Part shown: positions 44,403 through 54,377 of the stretch, in pieces
Numbering within the stretch: the first letter of the stretch is position 1
How the letters are laid out: each line of letters opens with the position of its first letter
Assembly (NCBI RefSeq): GCF_014652575.1
Contig: NZ_BMZB01000001.1
Span: forward strand, 62,001 to 126,000
DNA: 64,000 nucleotides
Reading direction: 5' to 3'
From: Asticcacaulis endophyticus
Lineage (GTDB): Bacteria > Pseudomonadota > Alphaproteobacteria > Caulobacterales > Caulobacteraceae
The notes under the pieces: generated by a model
What the model was told of the DNA's origin: nothing
Seen by the model: the letters and a program-made list of their open reading frames with translations, nothing else
The model's database searches: none
Translations under genes and position numbers: made by a program

Positions 44403-45614
44403 TTAATCAGCGTCCTCGACCAGGTGCCCAAACGGCAAACCGTCGATATGGTCGACCATAACCACGCCGTCGCGACTCTGCCGCCGCGTTTCACTGGCGC
44501 GTTGTTTCTCGCTCTCGGACTTAAGCTGCCCGCAGGCCGCCAGAATATCGCGCCCGCGCGGGGTGCGAATGGGGGAAGCATAACCGGCGCGGTTGAGAAT
44601 GGCGGCGAACGCCTCAATCGTCTTCCAGTCCGAGCACTGATAATTGGTGCCAGGCCACGGATTGAACGGGATCAGATTGACCTTGGCCGGTATACCTTTC
44701 AGCAGATTGATCAGAGCGCGCGCTTCGGCGGCGCTGTCGTTCACGTCCTTCAGCATCACATATTCAAACGTCACGCGCCGTGCATTAGAAATGCCCGGAT
44801 AGGTGCGGATACCGGCGATCAGGTCTTTGAGCGGATATTTTTTATTGAGCGGCACCAGCATGTCGCGCAGTTCGTCATTGGTGGCATGCAGCGAAATCGC
44901 CAGCATGGCCTGCGTGCGCTCACCCAGAGCCGTCAGTTCAGGCACAACACCGGAAGTCGACACGGTGATACGGCGGCGCGACAGGGCAATGCCTTCGTTG
45001 TCGGAGATAATGTCGATGGCATCGGCCACGCTGTCGAGATTATAGAGCGGCTCACCCATGCCCATAAAGACGATGTTGGATAGTTTGCGCGCCTCACGCG
45101 GCGACGGCCATTCCTCAAGGTCGTCACGCGCGATCTGCACCTGCGCCACGATCTCTGCGGCGGTCAGGTTACGCACCAGCTTTTGCGTGCCGGTATGGCA
45201 GAACGAACAATTGAGCGTACAGCCGACCTGCGACGACACACATAAGGCCCCGGCACGGCCAACGCCCGGAATAAAGACGCTTTCGACCTCAATACCGGGC
45301 GCCATGCGAATCAGCCATTTGCGCGTGCCGTCGTTGGATATCTGGCGTTCAATGATTTCTGGACGGTCGAGGGAGAATTTTTCCGCCAGAGGCCCGCGCT
45401 GATCTTTGGCGATATCGGTCATCTGATCGAAGCTGGTGACGCCGAAATGATGGACCCAGCGCCAGATCTGCGTGGCGCGCATTTTGGCTTTGCGCGGTTC
45501 CACAACACCAGATTCGGCCAAAGCGTCGATTAGCCCCTGACGGGTCAGGCCGGTGATATTAACGCGGGCAGGTGCAGCAACAGGTTTGGAACTCAGGTCA
45601 AGCGTATAGGCCAC
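44403..45614 (-). CDS. rlmN: 23S rRNA (adenine-2503-C2)-methyltransferase / tRNA m2A37 methyltransferase
   Basis: 403 aa. Radical-SAM motif C-x3-C-x2-C at Cys132, Cys136 and Cys139 ([16 protein letters not shown]), [12 protein letters not shown], and the C-terminal substrate Cys in [12 protein letters not shown]. It methylates A2503 in the peptidyl-transferase centre and A37 of some tRNAs. The N-terminal HhH-like adaptor (about 20-100) is present. A C-terminal tail of about 35 residues is charged and variable. Confidence 0.96.
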   Translation of the reverse strand: MAYTLDLSSKPVAAPARVNITGLTRQGLIDALAESGVVEPRKAKMRATQIWRWVHHFGVTSFDQMTDIAKDQRGPLAEKFSLDRPEIIERQISNDGTRKWLIRMAPGIEVESVFIPGVGRAGALCVSSQVGCTLNCSFCHTGTQKLVRNLTAAEIVAQVQIARDDLEEWPSPREARKLSNIVFMGMGEPLYNLDSVADAIDIISDNEGIALSRRRITVSTSGVVPELTALGERTQAMLAISLHATNDELRDMLVPLNKKYPLKDLIAGIRTYPGISNARRVTFEYVMLKDVNDSAAEARALINLLKGIPAKVNLIPFNPWPGTNYQCSDWKTIEAFAAILNRAGYASPIRTPRGRDILAACGQLKSESEKQRASETRRQSRDGVVMVDHIDGLPFGHLVEDAD

Positions 45615-45665
45615 GGGTGGGGATTCTCAAGGCTGTCGGGAAACTAAAAAAGGCAGGGACTTGTA

Positions 45666-45712
45666 GTCGCGCATTTGTATCTGAAAACCGCTTCACACTT
45701 TTCAGAATGCGC
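45666..45712 (+). repeat. REP-like repeat, copy 4 of 5
   Basis: GTCGCGCATTTGTATCTGAA start, CTGAAAA arm, loop CCGCTTCACAC, TTTTCAG arm and ATGCGC. The inner arms differ from copy 1 (CTGAAAA/TTTTCAG against CCAAAAA/TTTTTGG) yet still pair. It lies upstream of rlmN, in the gap to the autotransporter. Confidence 0.85.
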
Positions 45713-45776
45713 GTTAGTCCTGCCGCCTAGAACTTATAACTGAAAACGGGCCCATGCGCAAATTTAAGGTTCGCGC

Positions 45777-45813
45777 AAAAAAGCGCCCCCACCAGATGAT
45801 GGGAACGCTTTTT
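45777..45813 (-). terminator. Rho-independent terminator of the autotransporter gene
   Basis: On the minus strand AAAAAGCG and CGCTTTTTT-type arms enclose an inner CCC/GGG pairing, ending in a T-run. It lies 20 bp past the autotransporter stop. Confidence 0.75.
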
Positions 45814-45832
45814 GTTTTCAACGGTCAGCCGA

Positions 45833-48800
45833 TTACTTCAGGCGATATTTCACGCCCGCACGCACGGTCCAGCCATTCAGCGTATCGCCCAGGCGGGCAT
45901 CGGCCGTAAGGTGGCCCGACAGGTTCTCATTCGATCGCGACTGCGCCGTAACACCCATCAGAGCCTGACCGAACGCCCCGGTACGCTGACCGGCCAGCCA
46001 GACCGCGCCGGTGCCACTTTCCGGCACATAAGCGGTCTGGGTCTTAGCGGCATCTTCCTGCCAGGCGTTCAGTTCACCGTAAGGCGTCCAGATCACCCGC
46101 TCGGTCGACAGCGACGTACCGACACGGACACCGGCTCTGATGAGCTTGCTTTTCAGTTCAGCGATTTTCGCGCTGCCCTGATCCGCCGGAATGTCCAGCG
46201 TATCGGCATCGACCTTGGTCGTCATGTAGCCGATGACCGGCTCAACAAACAGGCTGTTGAGGTCATAGCGATTGGACAAGGCCACCGAGAACGTCTCAGA
46301 GCGGGCCTTAAGGCGGCTGTTCAACAGGCCAAGCGCCGGATTGGTGACGTCGGCTTTCAGGATTTCGTGGCGGTTCTGAACCGACAGGCGAAGGCCTTTG
46401 TGCGTCAGGGCGGCGTAGTAGCCATAGTTCGGAGCGTCGATTTTGACGCTTGAACCCGACAGAGTTTCATCCGTCACCTTGGCGTCGGTCGAACCGCCCA
46501 TGAAGCCCGCGCGCAATGAGACGCCGGTGCCATGGATGTTATAGACACCCGCGTCGAAGCCGTACTGTACGCCGTCCTGAGACGACTTGGCCTTGGTGGT
46601 TGTGCCCGACGAATAGCCGTCCGAAGTCGTGAAAGCTTCCTTTAGTGACAGATCGCCGCTATAGGCGCGCGCCCAGCTATTGGCCATCCACTGGTTGACG
46701 CCGTATGCACCATCGCGGACGAACACCTCTTCGGGCAGGTCAGCCAGATTGAGGTTCTGCGCCGTGACATAGGCCGTCAGGCTGGCGCTCAGGCTGGTCA
46801 GCGACGGCGTATTCAGGCTTGAGACAATGCCCCAGTCGCTAGTGCCTGCGATTTTGGCCAGACGGTAGCTCATCAGGCTCTGACTGCCCAAAACGGCATT
46901 GGTGCCGATATCGGTATCTGCGGTCAAAGTCCCGTCGCCACCACCTGAAGAGACCAGCACCACAGGTGCGCTCAGGTAAGCCCGGCCTGCGGCTGAATTA
47001 TTGAGGCGCACCGTCGATGTGCCCGACAAAGTCCCGACATTGAGGCGGTCGGCCTGACCGGTCAGCATATCGACATCGAACGACAGAACCGATCCGGCGA
47101 TGCCCGTATAGGCACCGGTCACATTGACTATATCACCGGTACGGCCATTGGCCATATGCAGCGCGCCCGCATTGCTCAGGCTGGCGGCATTCAGGAAACC
47201 GGCATTGGCTGTGGTGCCGACCGAAATCGTACCTGCGGCGGCGTTGGAGACCGCGCCAAAGCCGTTGAAACCGTGATCAGCGATATTCAGCGTGCCTGAG
47301 TTGTCAAACGCCGAACCATTGCCGGTCAGATTACCCTGGAGGATAAAGGCGCCAGCATTAGTCATGGTACCGTTGACCACACCACCAACCTCAGCCGAGC
47401 CCGTATTGGTCAGGTCGCCGTTGATGGTGCCAAGGCTGAACAACGTCCCCGACGTGGCAATATCACCATTCCACACACCGGCATTTATAAGCGTACCGGT
47501 GTTGCTAAGAACCTGACCATTCCAGACGCCGGTAGCATAGTTGGTGATCGTGCCGCTATTACTGTTGACGATGCTGTTGGATGTCCCGGCGTTATCAACC
47601 TCACCGGCATTACTCAGGCTGGTAGCATTCAAGGCACCGGCAGTCACAAAGTTTCTGATCAGGATGGTCCCATTCGCCGCGTTCGTCACCGCGCCAAAAC
47701 CATCAAAGACATAGTTATCAATAATCAGAGCGCCGGAATTATTGAACGCCGAACCATTGCCGGTCAGATTGCCCTGAAGGGTAAAGGTGCCGGTGTTGGT
47801 CACCGCGCCATTGATCACACCATAAAGATAGGCTTCGCCGCTGCTATTTAGGGTTCCGGTAAATGTTCCCGTGCTGACAAATTCGCCAGCGTTCGTGACA
47901 TCGCCGTTCCAGGTTCCGGCATTGAAAACCGTCCCGGAGTTTGCCGTCACTGCGCCGTTCCAGGTTCCGGTGCTGTAGATCCAGTCCGCATTGCTCAGGA
48001 CATCACCATTCCAGACGCCCGCGTTGCCAATGTCGCCGCTATTGGCATTAAGCGCGCCGTTGACGGTGCCGGAGTTGCGGAAATAACCGGCATTATTGAC
48101 CGAACTGTTCAGGGTTGCGTTAGCATTCACCCACGCCCGGCCGTTCGCATCGCTGGTGAGGCCAGCAGCCGTTAAGCTAATGGGGCCAAAGACCGTGACA
48201 TCGCCGCTATTGGTGATCGCACCGGTTGTCATATCTCCCGTCACTTCGATCGTGCCGGAGTTGGTTACGCTGCCCGTGATAATGCCGCCGCCCGTGACCG
48301 TGCTCATGCCCACAAAAGAGGCGTTATTGCTCAGGTTGCCGTCAACTGTGCCGGTATTATTGAAATTGCCGTCAACCAAGGTGACGTTACCGTTTATGAC
48401 ATTGCTGTTGTCCGCAGTGCCCCAGCCGCTCACGCTCAGATCACCATTGAGCGTGCCGTTATTGCCGAAATAGCCGGAGGACGCGACATCGCCATTCCAG
48501 ATACCGGCATTGGTCAGCATGTTGGTATTGCTGCGCACTTCACCGTTCCATTCGCCGGTGGCGGTGTTCAGGATTGTGCCGGTATTGGTGTTGACGATGG
48601 CGTTATAGGTGCCTGCGTTTTCGACATCACCGGCGTTGTCCAGATCATCCGTGACCGTGCCGCCCTGCTGGATGAGCAATTGCCCGCCCAACTCATTGGT
48701 AATGTGACCGGCAGTAATTGAAGCGCCATTGCGCACCATGACGAGAGCGCCGTTCTTAATCTGTATGCTTGAGGTGTTGTTAATCGAGCCATACAAATTG

Positions 48801-49906
48801 AGGAGAACGTTATTTTCGATCGTCGTGGCACCGGTATAGGTGCTGTTGCCGTTCAACATAACCGCGGTCTGAACGCTACCGGTATTGGCAAAAATGATCG
48901 ACCCGCCTGTGGTCTGATCGGTCAGATCGCCGTCCAGATTTACCGAAACGTCCCGCAGGTCGATCGTATTGGTCGCCGAATTACCGAGTTGAAAATTTTG
49001 AGCAAAAGCGCCAGGCGTCGTGAAAAATAGCGTACCACCCGCAAACACCGCATTCAGGCTGGTGCCCAGTTGCGCGGCATCATAACCGCCAGCGGCAGCG
49101 GTGTCGATATCGGTTGAGGTTGGCGTTGGCGTGCCGCCCGATGTACCCACCGGTGTGCCAGTATAGGTGCCGATGACAGAAGAGACATAAAGGATAGGGC
49201 TCAGACCGTCATCGAGTGCGTTAAAGCCCCCAAAGCCCAACTGGTAACTCCCCGCTGTAGACACGCTAAAGGACGCCGTGATCCAAGGGGTGTTGCCATA
49301 GCTTTGCAAAATAAGCGCGCCGGTCGGGTAACCCGCGCTGCCCGGCACGATCGAGGTTTCGCCGTTGCGAGCCAGGATGTTGAATTGCGATACGCCCTGA
49401 CCGCCCAGTGAGAAGAACACACCATCAGAATAGGGCAGGTAATCACCGGCCGAATAGGCCCAACCGAAGGTATAGGTACCGGTTTGCAGGCTGAACGATT
49501 TGGTGATCAGACCAAAATTGGTTGAATTGCCGGCGATGGCCGCAGCGGCTGTGCCGTTTGTCAGACCCAGAATGGAATCGACAGTGCTGACGTCTATGAT
49601 TGAGCCGTCGGCCTCGATCTTGACCATTGCCTCACCCGTTGCCGGGGTCAAGGTGAAGGGACTGCCGCCGTGATTAGAGGTTTCGGTCGTCGTCATGACC
49701 GACGTGGCGCCTTGGGTCGTCCAGCCCGTCAGACCGGCATTAACATCAAGGAACGTATCCGCGAAAGCCGCTGCGGGCATTATCGCCACCACAGCCAGGG
49801 GCACACTCAGCGCCGTCATGATGGCTTTAGGCGCCATGCCCAAGACCAGCGCCCGAACAGACGCTCCACACAGAAAACGCTTACCCATACGAGATAAAGA
49901 CACCAC
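45833..49906 (-). CDS. Large autotransporter (type Va secretion) with repeated passenger
   Basis: 1357 aa. Extended signal region (about 1-50, ending AAAFA), an N-terminal domain (50-255) reminiscent of exported adhesin domains, a Thr/Pro linker, then a beta-helix passenger (about 265-1065) built from Asn/Gly/Thr-rich turns such as NAGVWNGDV, NSGT and INGDLTNTG. About 146-residue units are duplicated: the DNA GAACCATTGCCGGTCAGATT-like stretch recurs with a 438-bp offset (47311 and 47749). Residues about 1080-1357 form the autotransporter beta-barrel ending WTVRAGVKYRLK. It would display the passenger on the surface. GTG 49906 follows AGGTGAG; ATG 49888 is an alternative. Confidence 0.88.
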   Translation of the reverse strand: MVSLSRMGKRFLCGASVRALVLGMAPKAIMTALSVPLAVVAIMPAAAFADTFLDVNAGLTGWTTQGATSVMTTTETSNHGGSPFTLTPATGEAMVKIEADGSIIDVSTVDSILGLTNGTAAAAIAGNSTNFGLITKSFSLQTGTYTFGWAYSAGDYLPYSDGVFFSLGGQGVSQFNILARNGETSIVPGSAGYPTGALILQSYGNTPWITASFSVSTAGSYQLGFGGFNALDDGLSPILYVSSVIGTYTGTPVGTSGGTPTPTSTDIDTAAAGGYDAAQLGTSLNAVFAGGTLFFTTPGAFAQNFQLGNSATNTIDLRDVSVNLDGDLTDQTTGGSIIFANTGSVQTAVMLNGNSTYTGATTIENNVLLNLYGSINNTSSIQIKNGALVMVRNGASITAGHITNELGGQLLIQQGGTVTDDLDNAGDVENAGTYNAIVNTNTGTILNTATGEWNGEVRSNTNMLTNAGIWNGDVASSGYFGNNGTLNGDLSVSGWGTADNSNVINGNVTLVDGNFNNTGTVDGNLSNNASFVGMSTVTGGGIITGSVTNSGTIEVTGDMTTGAITNSGDVTVFGPISLTAAGLTSDANGRAWVNANATLNSSVNNAGYFRNSGTVNGALNANSGDIGNAGVWNGDVLSNADWIYSTGTWNGAVTANSGTVFNAGTWNGDVTNAGEFVSTGTFTGTLNSSGEAYLYGVINGAVTNTGTFTLQGNLTGNGSAFNNSGALIIDNYVFDGFGAVTNAANGTILIRNFVTAGALNATSLSNAGEVDNAGTSNSIVNSNSGTITNYATGVWNGQVLSNTGTLINAGVWNGDIATSGTLFSLGTINGDLTNTGSAEVGGVVNGTMTNAGAFILQGNLTGNGSAFDNSGTLNIADHGFNGFGAVSNAAAGTISVGTTANAGFLNAASLSNAGALHMANGRTGDIVNVTGAYTGIAGSVLSFDVDMLTGQADRLNVGTLSGTSTVRLNNSAAGRAYLSAPVVLVSSGGGDGTLTADTDIGTNAVLGSQSLMSYRLAKIAGTSDWGIVSSLNTPSLTSLSASLTAYVTAQNLNLADLPEEVFVRDGAYGVNQWMANSWARAYSGDLSLKEAFTTSDGYSSGTTTKAKSSQDGVQYGFDAGVYNIHGTGVSLRAGFMGGSTDAKVTDETLSGSSVKIDAPNYGYYAALTHKGLRLSVQNRHEILKADVTNPALGLLNSRLKARSETFSVALSNRYDLNSLFVEPVIGYMTTKVDADTLDIPADQGSAKIAELKSKLIRAGVRVGTSLSTERVIWTPYGELNAWQEDAAKTQTAYVPESGTGAVWLAGQRTGAFGQALMGVTAQSRSNENLSGHLTADARLGDTLNGWTVRAGVKYRLK

Positions 49907-50211
49907 TTAACTCACCTTTTCTAAACTGAACACGGCAGGTCAGCAGAAAAAGTTAAAACCAATGCTATCGCACTGATCATCGAGTGACGCTCTAAACGAG
50001 TATAACGTATTTTACGCCCACACGATGCTTACTGCATACTGTTGTGATGTACCAATAAGGCACAGGTCTTAAAACACGGTTTATGAAATCTTTATAAAAC
50101 ACTAATTTGAAAAGATTGAAGAATTTTCCCGATAACAATTCTTATTTTACCGACTTCAACAGCAGATTATAATCTTGGATTCGTAAATACTTACAAAGCC
50201 TTTGGGAAGCC
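49907..50211. other. AT-rich 305-bp intergenic region
   Basis: Upstream of the autotransporter on the minus strand. The right-hand 150 bp are distinctly AT-rich for this genome. No open frame, tRNA or long repeat was found. It probably holds the autotransporter promoter, but no -10/-35 pair was assigned with confidence. Confidence 0.5.
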
Positions 50212-50592
50212 TTACGCGGCCTGACGATGCCAGACGGCCTGATCGACCTTAGAGGCATTAAGCGCACCCGCCATCTGTTCCTGATACATCATGCCCACCA
50301 CCATTTCATTGAGCGACTTGAAGCTGGCGTCGATGTCTTCGACCCGTCCCTGATTTGACATGGCAAAAAACTGCACGGCATTCACGCGCGGCATTTTAAG
50401 CTGAATAAGATAGGCCAGACGGCGGGCGCGCTCAGGGTTCTGGCGGTGGGCCTGCGGGTCTTGCGCAAACATTTCCTTACCCAGTTGGGCGATGTAATCA
50501 AGGCTCAGGGCCTCGAAACGCTCAGCCTCCAGCGGGTGCATCATGCGCGAGGGGTCAAGCTCAAGGACCAGATCGTTCAGTAGAAAAAACAA
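50212..50592 (-). CDS. Hypothetical protein
   Basis: About 126 aa with TTG 50592 as start, chosen because AGGAAGG lies 8 nt upstream; the frame stays open to 50685, which would overlap the upstream DUF1491 gene. The sequence begins FFLLNDLVLELDPSRMMHPLEAERFEAL and is otherwise helical and soluble (MFAQDPQAHRQNPERARRLAYL). No family is recognised. It follows the DUF1491 gene on the same strand and is probably co-transcribed. The start is uncertain. Confidence 0.6.
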   Translation of the reverse strand: MFFLLNDLVLELDPSRMMHPLEAERFEALSLDYIAQLGKEMFAQDPQAHRQNPERARRLAYLIQLKMPRVNAVQFFAMSNQGRVEDIDASFKSLNEMVVGMMYQEQMAGALNASKVDQAVWHRQAA

Positions 50593-50671
50593 CAGCGACA
50601 CCTTCCTAAAGCCAGTAATACTGAGCCCCACCCTACACCCAAGGGTTTGATATCCCGTTGAAGAAGAAGGT

Positions 50672-51001
50672 TTACAAATCCTCAACTTTCTCGGTTAAGA
50701 AGTGACGACCTTCGCGGTCCTCGATCTCGACCACCCACAGATCGGCATCAAATTTTATCTGCTTTTGCAGATAGATATCGATCTCCGCCTCGTCATCGGT
50801 CTTGATCGGACGCATCCACAGCGCGCCGTCATGGCCTTGCACCTCACGCAGCACATAGGCCTGACGGGTCAACAGATTAACGACTTTCAGGATTACCCCA
50901 CCAGCTTTCGCATCGCCTTTGCGCGCAATATAGCCAAAGCCGCCGCCCTGTTCGATGCGCCGCAACAGGGCTCCGACCCAAAAATCCGTCGATAATAACA
51001 C
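50672..51001 (-). CDS. DUF1491-family protein
   Basis: 109 aa. LSTDFWVGALLRRIEQGGGFGYIARKGDAKAGGVILKV (residues about 3-40) is the DUF1491 pattern (T-D-F-W-V-x-A-L-x-R-R, GDA-AG), a small alphaproteobacterial family of unknown function. It is followed within 80 bp by a hypothetical gene. A short helix-rich acidic C terminus is normal for the family. Confidence 0.82.
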   Translation of the reverse strand: MLLSTDFWVGALLRRIEQGGGFGYIARKGDAKAGGVILKVVNLLTRQAYVLREVQGHDGALWMRPIKTDDEAEIDIYLQKQIKFDADLWVVEIEDREGRHFLTEKVEDL

Positions 51002-51101
51002 GCTGTTTACCTTCTTTGGAAACGGAGCCTAAAGCCTGATCGGTTTATGCTGCCCTTACAAATGGGTTTTGGCATAAGCTTTCGGGTCAGGTGTAATTTT
51101 C

Positions 51102-52046
51102 GTGTCCGTCTATAAAGTATTATCGGCTCTGATCATAGCGTCAGGCCTGATGTCGGGTGCGGCCCACGCGGCGGCACCCAGCGACATGGTCGAAATCCTG
51201 ACCCGGCGCCAGTTTATGCTGACGGCGGATAAACGCTGCCATCTGCTGGATGCCCCCGCAGTGACCGCACTGAATGCCGGTCTGGTGCAATCGCGCAATC
51301 AGCTTGTGCGCGCTGGCATCTCGGCCACCAACATGCGTGCGGTTTTAAACCGCGCCCGTGACGCCGGCGAACGCGTCGACTGCGCCTCGTCTGCCCTGCA
51401 ATCCGAAGCCGAGACCGTACGCGGCGCCTACCGCGCTTTTGTGGCTCAGCCGCGCCTTGAACTGCCGTCCGACCGCACCCACTGGCAGGCCACCCGCAGC
51501 CATGCCTCAGATCGCATGTGGCGGCTGGTGCAGCATCAGGACAGCCGCGACGCCCGCCTGGCGTTCGGGCTTTACGGCACACTGACAGGCTTCAACCTGA
51601 CCGTAATGGCGCAGTTCACTGCTGAGGAAACGCCTTATGGTGCGCGCCTGCTGCTCCGCGATCCACGGCTAAACCCGACCGGCGTGATTACGCGCGGCGG
51701 CTATACCTTAAGCCGCGACCTGCCCAAGGGATTCAGCGAAACCTACAGCCGCAGTTTTATGGCCTCCGGTCGCAACGACCTCCAGATCGCTCTGGGGGCG
51801 GATCGCCGGGTCAATTTTGCGGGCTTTGATCCGTCCGGAAAGCGCGTCGGCACGATCGAACCCAAGCCCACCGTGCGCTTTGATTTTCCGCGTGAGATCA
51901 TGACCGCCATGGCCGGTCTCGACCCACGTGAAGACGTGATTATCGCCTTCGATTTTCAGGACGGCCCCCGCTATGCCCGCTTTGAAATCGGCGATTTCAT
52001 CACAGGCGCGGGGTTTATCGCCCTGCCATCGCCCTACGGGCAGTAA
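51102..52046 (+). CDS. Exported hypothetical protein
   Basis: 314 aa, GTG start with AGGTG upstream. A signal peptide (about 1-23, AHAAA cleavage) is followed by a helical segment (30-125) with two conserved-looking Cys (KRCHLL, DCASSA) and a beta-rich C-terminal half (170-314). No catalytic motif or family is recognised. It is probably periplasmic. A REP-like repeat lies just behind its stop, between it and the convergent DUF1428 gene. Confidence 0.75.
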   Translation: MSVYKVLSALIIASGLMSGAAHAAAPSDMVEILTRRQFMLTADKRCHLLDAPAVTALNAGLVQSRNQLVRAGISATNMRAVLNRARDAGERVDCASSALQSEAETVRGAYRAFVAQPRLELPSDRTHWQATRSHASDRMWRLVQHQDSRDARLAFGLYGTLTGFNLTVMAQFTAEETPYGARLLLRDPRLNPTGVITRGGYTLSRDLPKGFSETYSRSFMASGRNDLQIALGADRRVNFAGFDPSGKRVGTIEPKPTVRFDFPREIMTAMAGLDPREDVIIAFDFQDGPRYARFEIGDFITGAGFIALPSPYGQ

Positions 52047-52053
52047 GCTTTAA

Positions 52054-52099
52054 GACGCGCATCTTGTCCCAAAACCGCTGCACACTTTTGGGGATGCGC
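52054..52099 (+). repeat. REP-like repeat, copy 5 of 5
   Basis: GACGCGCATCTTGTCCCAAA start, CCCAAAA arm, loop CCGCTGCACAC, TTTTGGGG arm and ATGCGC. Its end is one base from the stop codon (52101-52103) of the minus-strand DUF1428 gene. Confidence 0.85.
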
Positions 52100-52100
52100 T

Positions 52101-52835
52101 TTAAACGTCGACTATCGCCTCAAACCCACCGTAAACACGCCGCATCTGGCCATCGGTCGGCAAGGCTGAGGCATCGTCTTCAAAGCGCGCATCGCTCATC
52201 AGATTGCCCCAGGCCGCGTCGCGCACCGCTCTGGACGGCCATTCGATCCAGTTATAGGTCACCACTTCACCGGGGTTGAGCAACACCGCCCCCTTATAGT
52301 CCGTCACTTTACCATCAGGCACATCATCGCCCCAGGCCCCGACCACCCGCAGGGCGCCCTGCTCGATAAAGGCCTGCGCCTGCGCCACCGACTGAGCACG
52401 GTACGCGTCTTTCCCGGCCTCCGGCACGGGCAGCAATGAGCCATCGACATAGGCCGGTTTGCCGCCCTTTGTCACGCCAGCCCCTTCGTCGATGATCACC
52501 TCGAAACCGGCATAGATCATGCGCGACGCATCAAACGGCATATCCTGCATCATCGCTTCCATGCGCGGATCGTCCATCATCTTTTCATTGGTGGCATCAC
52601 GGGCAGCACGGTCGGGATATTCAAACCATGAGAACAATACCACCTCATCGGGCTTTGCCTTGACCGTGCGCTTAAAGTCAGTGAGCTTGCCGTCCGGCAC
52701 CTGATCTCCCCAGCCTTCAAACATCCGTGACGCCCCCAGTTCCCGGATCATTTCTCCCGCTTTTTCAGCGTGGTGAATGTAGATATCCCGGTTGTCAGCG
52801 GGCACTGCGGTAACGAAACCTTCTACATAGGCCAT
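52101..52835 (-). CDS. Tandem DUF1428 (YbaA-like) protein
   Basis: 244 aa made of two DUF1428 domains: residues about 1-118 (MAYVEGFVTAVPADNRD, WGDQVPDGKLTDF, SWFEYPDRAARD) and about 127-244 (KPAYVDGSLLPVPEAGKD, WGDDVPDGKVTDY, NWIEWPSRAVRD). Single-domain members are about 117 aa and belong to the dimeric alpha-beta barrel fold, so this gene encodes a covalent dimer. Function is unknown. GGAGACACG precedes ATG 52835. Confidence 0.88.
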   Translation of the reverse strand: MAYVEGFVTAVPADNRDIYIHHAEKAGEMIRELGASRMFEGWGDQVPDGKLTDFKRTVKAKPDEVVLFSWFEYPDRAARDATNEKMMDDPRMEAMMQDMPFDASRMIYAGFEVIIDEGAGVTKGGKPAYVDGSLLPVPEAGKDAYRAQSVAQAQAFIEQGALRVVGAWGDDVPDGKVTDYKGAVLLNPGEVVTYNWIEWPSRAVRDAAWGNLMSDARFEDDASALPTDGQMRRVYGGFEAIVDV

Positions 52836-52939
52836 GTCGTGTCTCCGTGTTCAGGTGGTTATCGGTTGCCCCTTTTTACCACTCAGATCACGACCGCATA
52901 GTCACGTTATATCAAATCTGAATATAGCCGAATCTCATC

Positions 52940-54319
52940 TTAAGTCCGCAGATGGCTCTTTAAAAACGCAAACAGGCGTTCATCCTGTGACTGGGCGATG
53001 TTGAAGCGCATGAAACGGGTCGCGGTTTGATTGACGCTGAACGCATTACCGGGCGCCAGCACGATGCGCTCATTCAGGGCCTGCCGCGCCAGATCGGAGG
53101 CATCATAGCCTTCCGGCAATTCGCACCACAAAAACATACCGGCCTGCGGCCGCAGCCACGGTTTCAGCCCCAGCTTTTCCAGCCGCTCCGCCGTAGGGCC
53201 CCGCACGGCCGCCAGTTTCTGGCGCAGGGTATCGAGGTGCTTACGGTAATGACCGTCGCTCAACACCTGACAAACCAGTTCGGCGGCAAAGGTCTGGCTG
53301 GAAAACAGGGTGGCGATTTTAAGATCCGTCAGAGCTTCGATCCAGTCCGGTCGGGCGGCGATGTAGCCCAGCCGGATCGATGCCGACAGCGCCTTTGAGA
53401 AACCCCCGACATAGACCACCCGCTCAAACCCGTCGAAGGCCGACAGGCGCGGGCCGGGCTCCAGCTCAAAGTCGCTGTAGATATCGTCCTCGATGATAGT
53501 CAGGTCATAGGCTTCGGCCAGCTTCAAAAGGCGATGGGCATTGATCGGCGACAGGCTGGCGCCGGTCGGATTGTGCATCGACGTATTGGTCAGGTACAGG
53601 CGCGGCCGGTGGGTTTCAAGCGCGGCCGTCAGCGCCGCCATATCCGGCCCGTTCGGCGTATATGGCACGCCTACGACATTGACCTTATGGGCGCGTAACT
53701 TGGCCAGAAAATTAAAATAACACGGATCATCCAGCAGAACTGTATCGCCGGGCTTAAGCAAAAACCGGCACAACAGTTCTATGGCCTGAGTGGCCGAATC
53801 CATCAGGATGATCTGACCGGGGGATACGTCGATATCCTTTTCCGCCAGCCGCCGCGTCAGAATCTGGCGCAAACCTGCGTGTCCCGCAGGCGTCGAATAA
53901 TCGAGCAGATCGGCCTTCGGATTACGGGCCAGTGCCCGCAGCGCCCGACGGATATCATCTTCCGGCATCCATGACGCCGGCAGCCAGCCACAACCGGGTT
54001 TGAGGTAATCACGTGTCTCCAGCGACTGACGCGACACCCACAATGGATCGACCTGCCGGTCAAGGCGCGGGCCGATTTCCGCCAGCGACAAAGGGGCAAA
54101 TGCCGACGCCACATAATAGCCCGAACCGCGCCGGGCGGTGATCACCCCTTCGGCCAGCAGCCGGTCGTAGGCTTCGACCACGGTCGATTTCGACACATTT
54201 TGCGCCTCGGCAAAGGCCCGGATCGACGGCAAACGCGCCCCGGCCGATAGCTGGCGGCGGGCGATCTGGTCACGGATCACAGTCATGACCTGCTGGGTCA
54301 GGGTAAGGTCGAACGCCAT
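52940..54319 (-). CDS. MocR-type regulator (GntR HTH plus aminotransferase domain)
   Basis: 459 aa. Winged HTH at about 10-75 (ARLPSIRAFAEAQNVSKSTVVEAYDRL) joined to a fold-type-I aminotransferase domain with the PLP-Lys in VYVGGFSKALSASIRLGY and an N-P-T-G-like NTSMHNPTGASL. MocR proteins sense PLP or amino compounds and control a neighbouring gene. It is divergent from an EamA exporter, a common pairing, with an operator-like dyad between them. Confidence 0.92.
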   Translation of the reverse strand: MAFDLTLTQQVMTVIRDQIARRQLSAGARLPSIRAFAEAQNVSKSTVVEAYDRLLAEGVITARRGSGYYVASAFAPLSLAEIGPRLDRQVDPLWVSRQSLETRDYLKPGCGWLPASWMPEDDIRRALRALARNPKADLLDYSTPAGHAGLRQILTRRLAEKDIDVSPGQIILMDSATQAIELLCRFLLKPGDTVLLDDPCYFNFLAKLRAHKVNVVGVPYTPNGPDMAALTAALETHRPRLYLTNTSMHNPTGASLSPINAHRLLKLAEAYDLTIIEDDIYSDFELEPGPRLSAFDGFERVVYVGGFSKALSASIRLGYIAARPDWIEALTDLKIATLFSSQTFAAELVCQVLSDGHYRKHLDTLRQKLAAVRGPTAERLEKLGLKPWLRPQAGMFLWCELPEGYDASDLARQALNERIVLAPGNAFSVNQTATRFMRFNIAQSQDERLFAFLKSHLRT

Positions 54320-54335
54320 AAAGTGTCCTGCAATT

Positions 54336-54377
54336 TGTATCGGTACAGTTTAGTGCAATTTTAGCCGAATGTATCTG
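54336..54377. promoter_or_regulatory. Candidate MocR operator
   Basis: Inverted repeat TGTA-TCGG-TACA at 54336-54347 and a partial direct repeat TGTATCTG at 54370-54377, 34 bp apart, in the divergent gap between the MocR and EamA genes. MocR regulators typically bind combined inverted and direct repeats of this sort. Confidence 0.6.
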
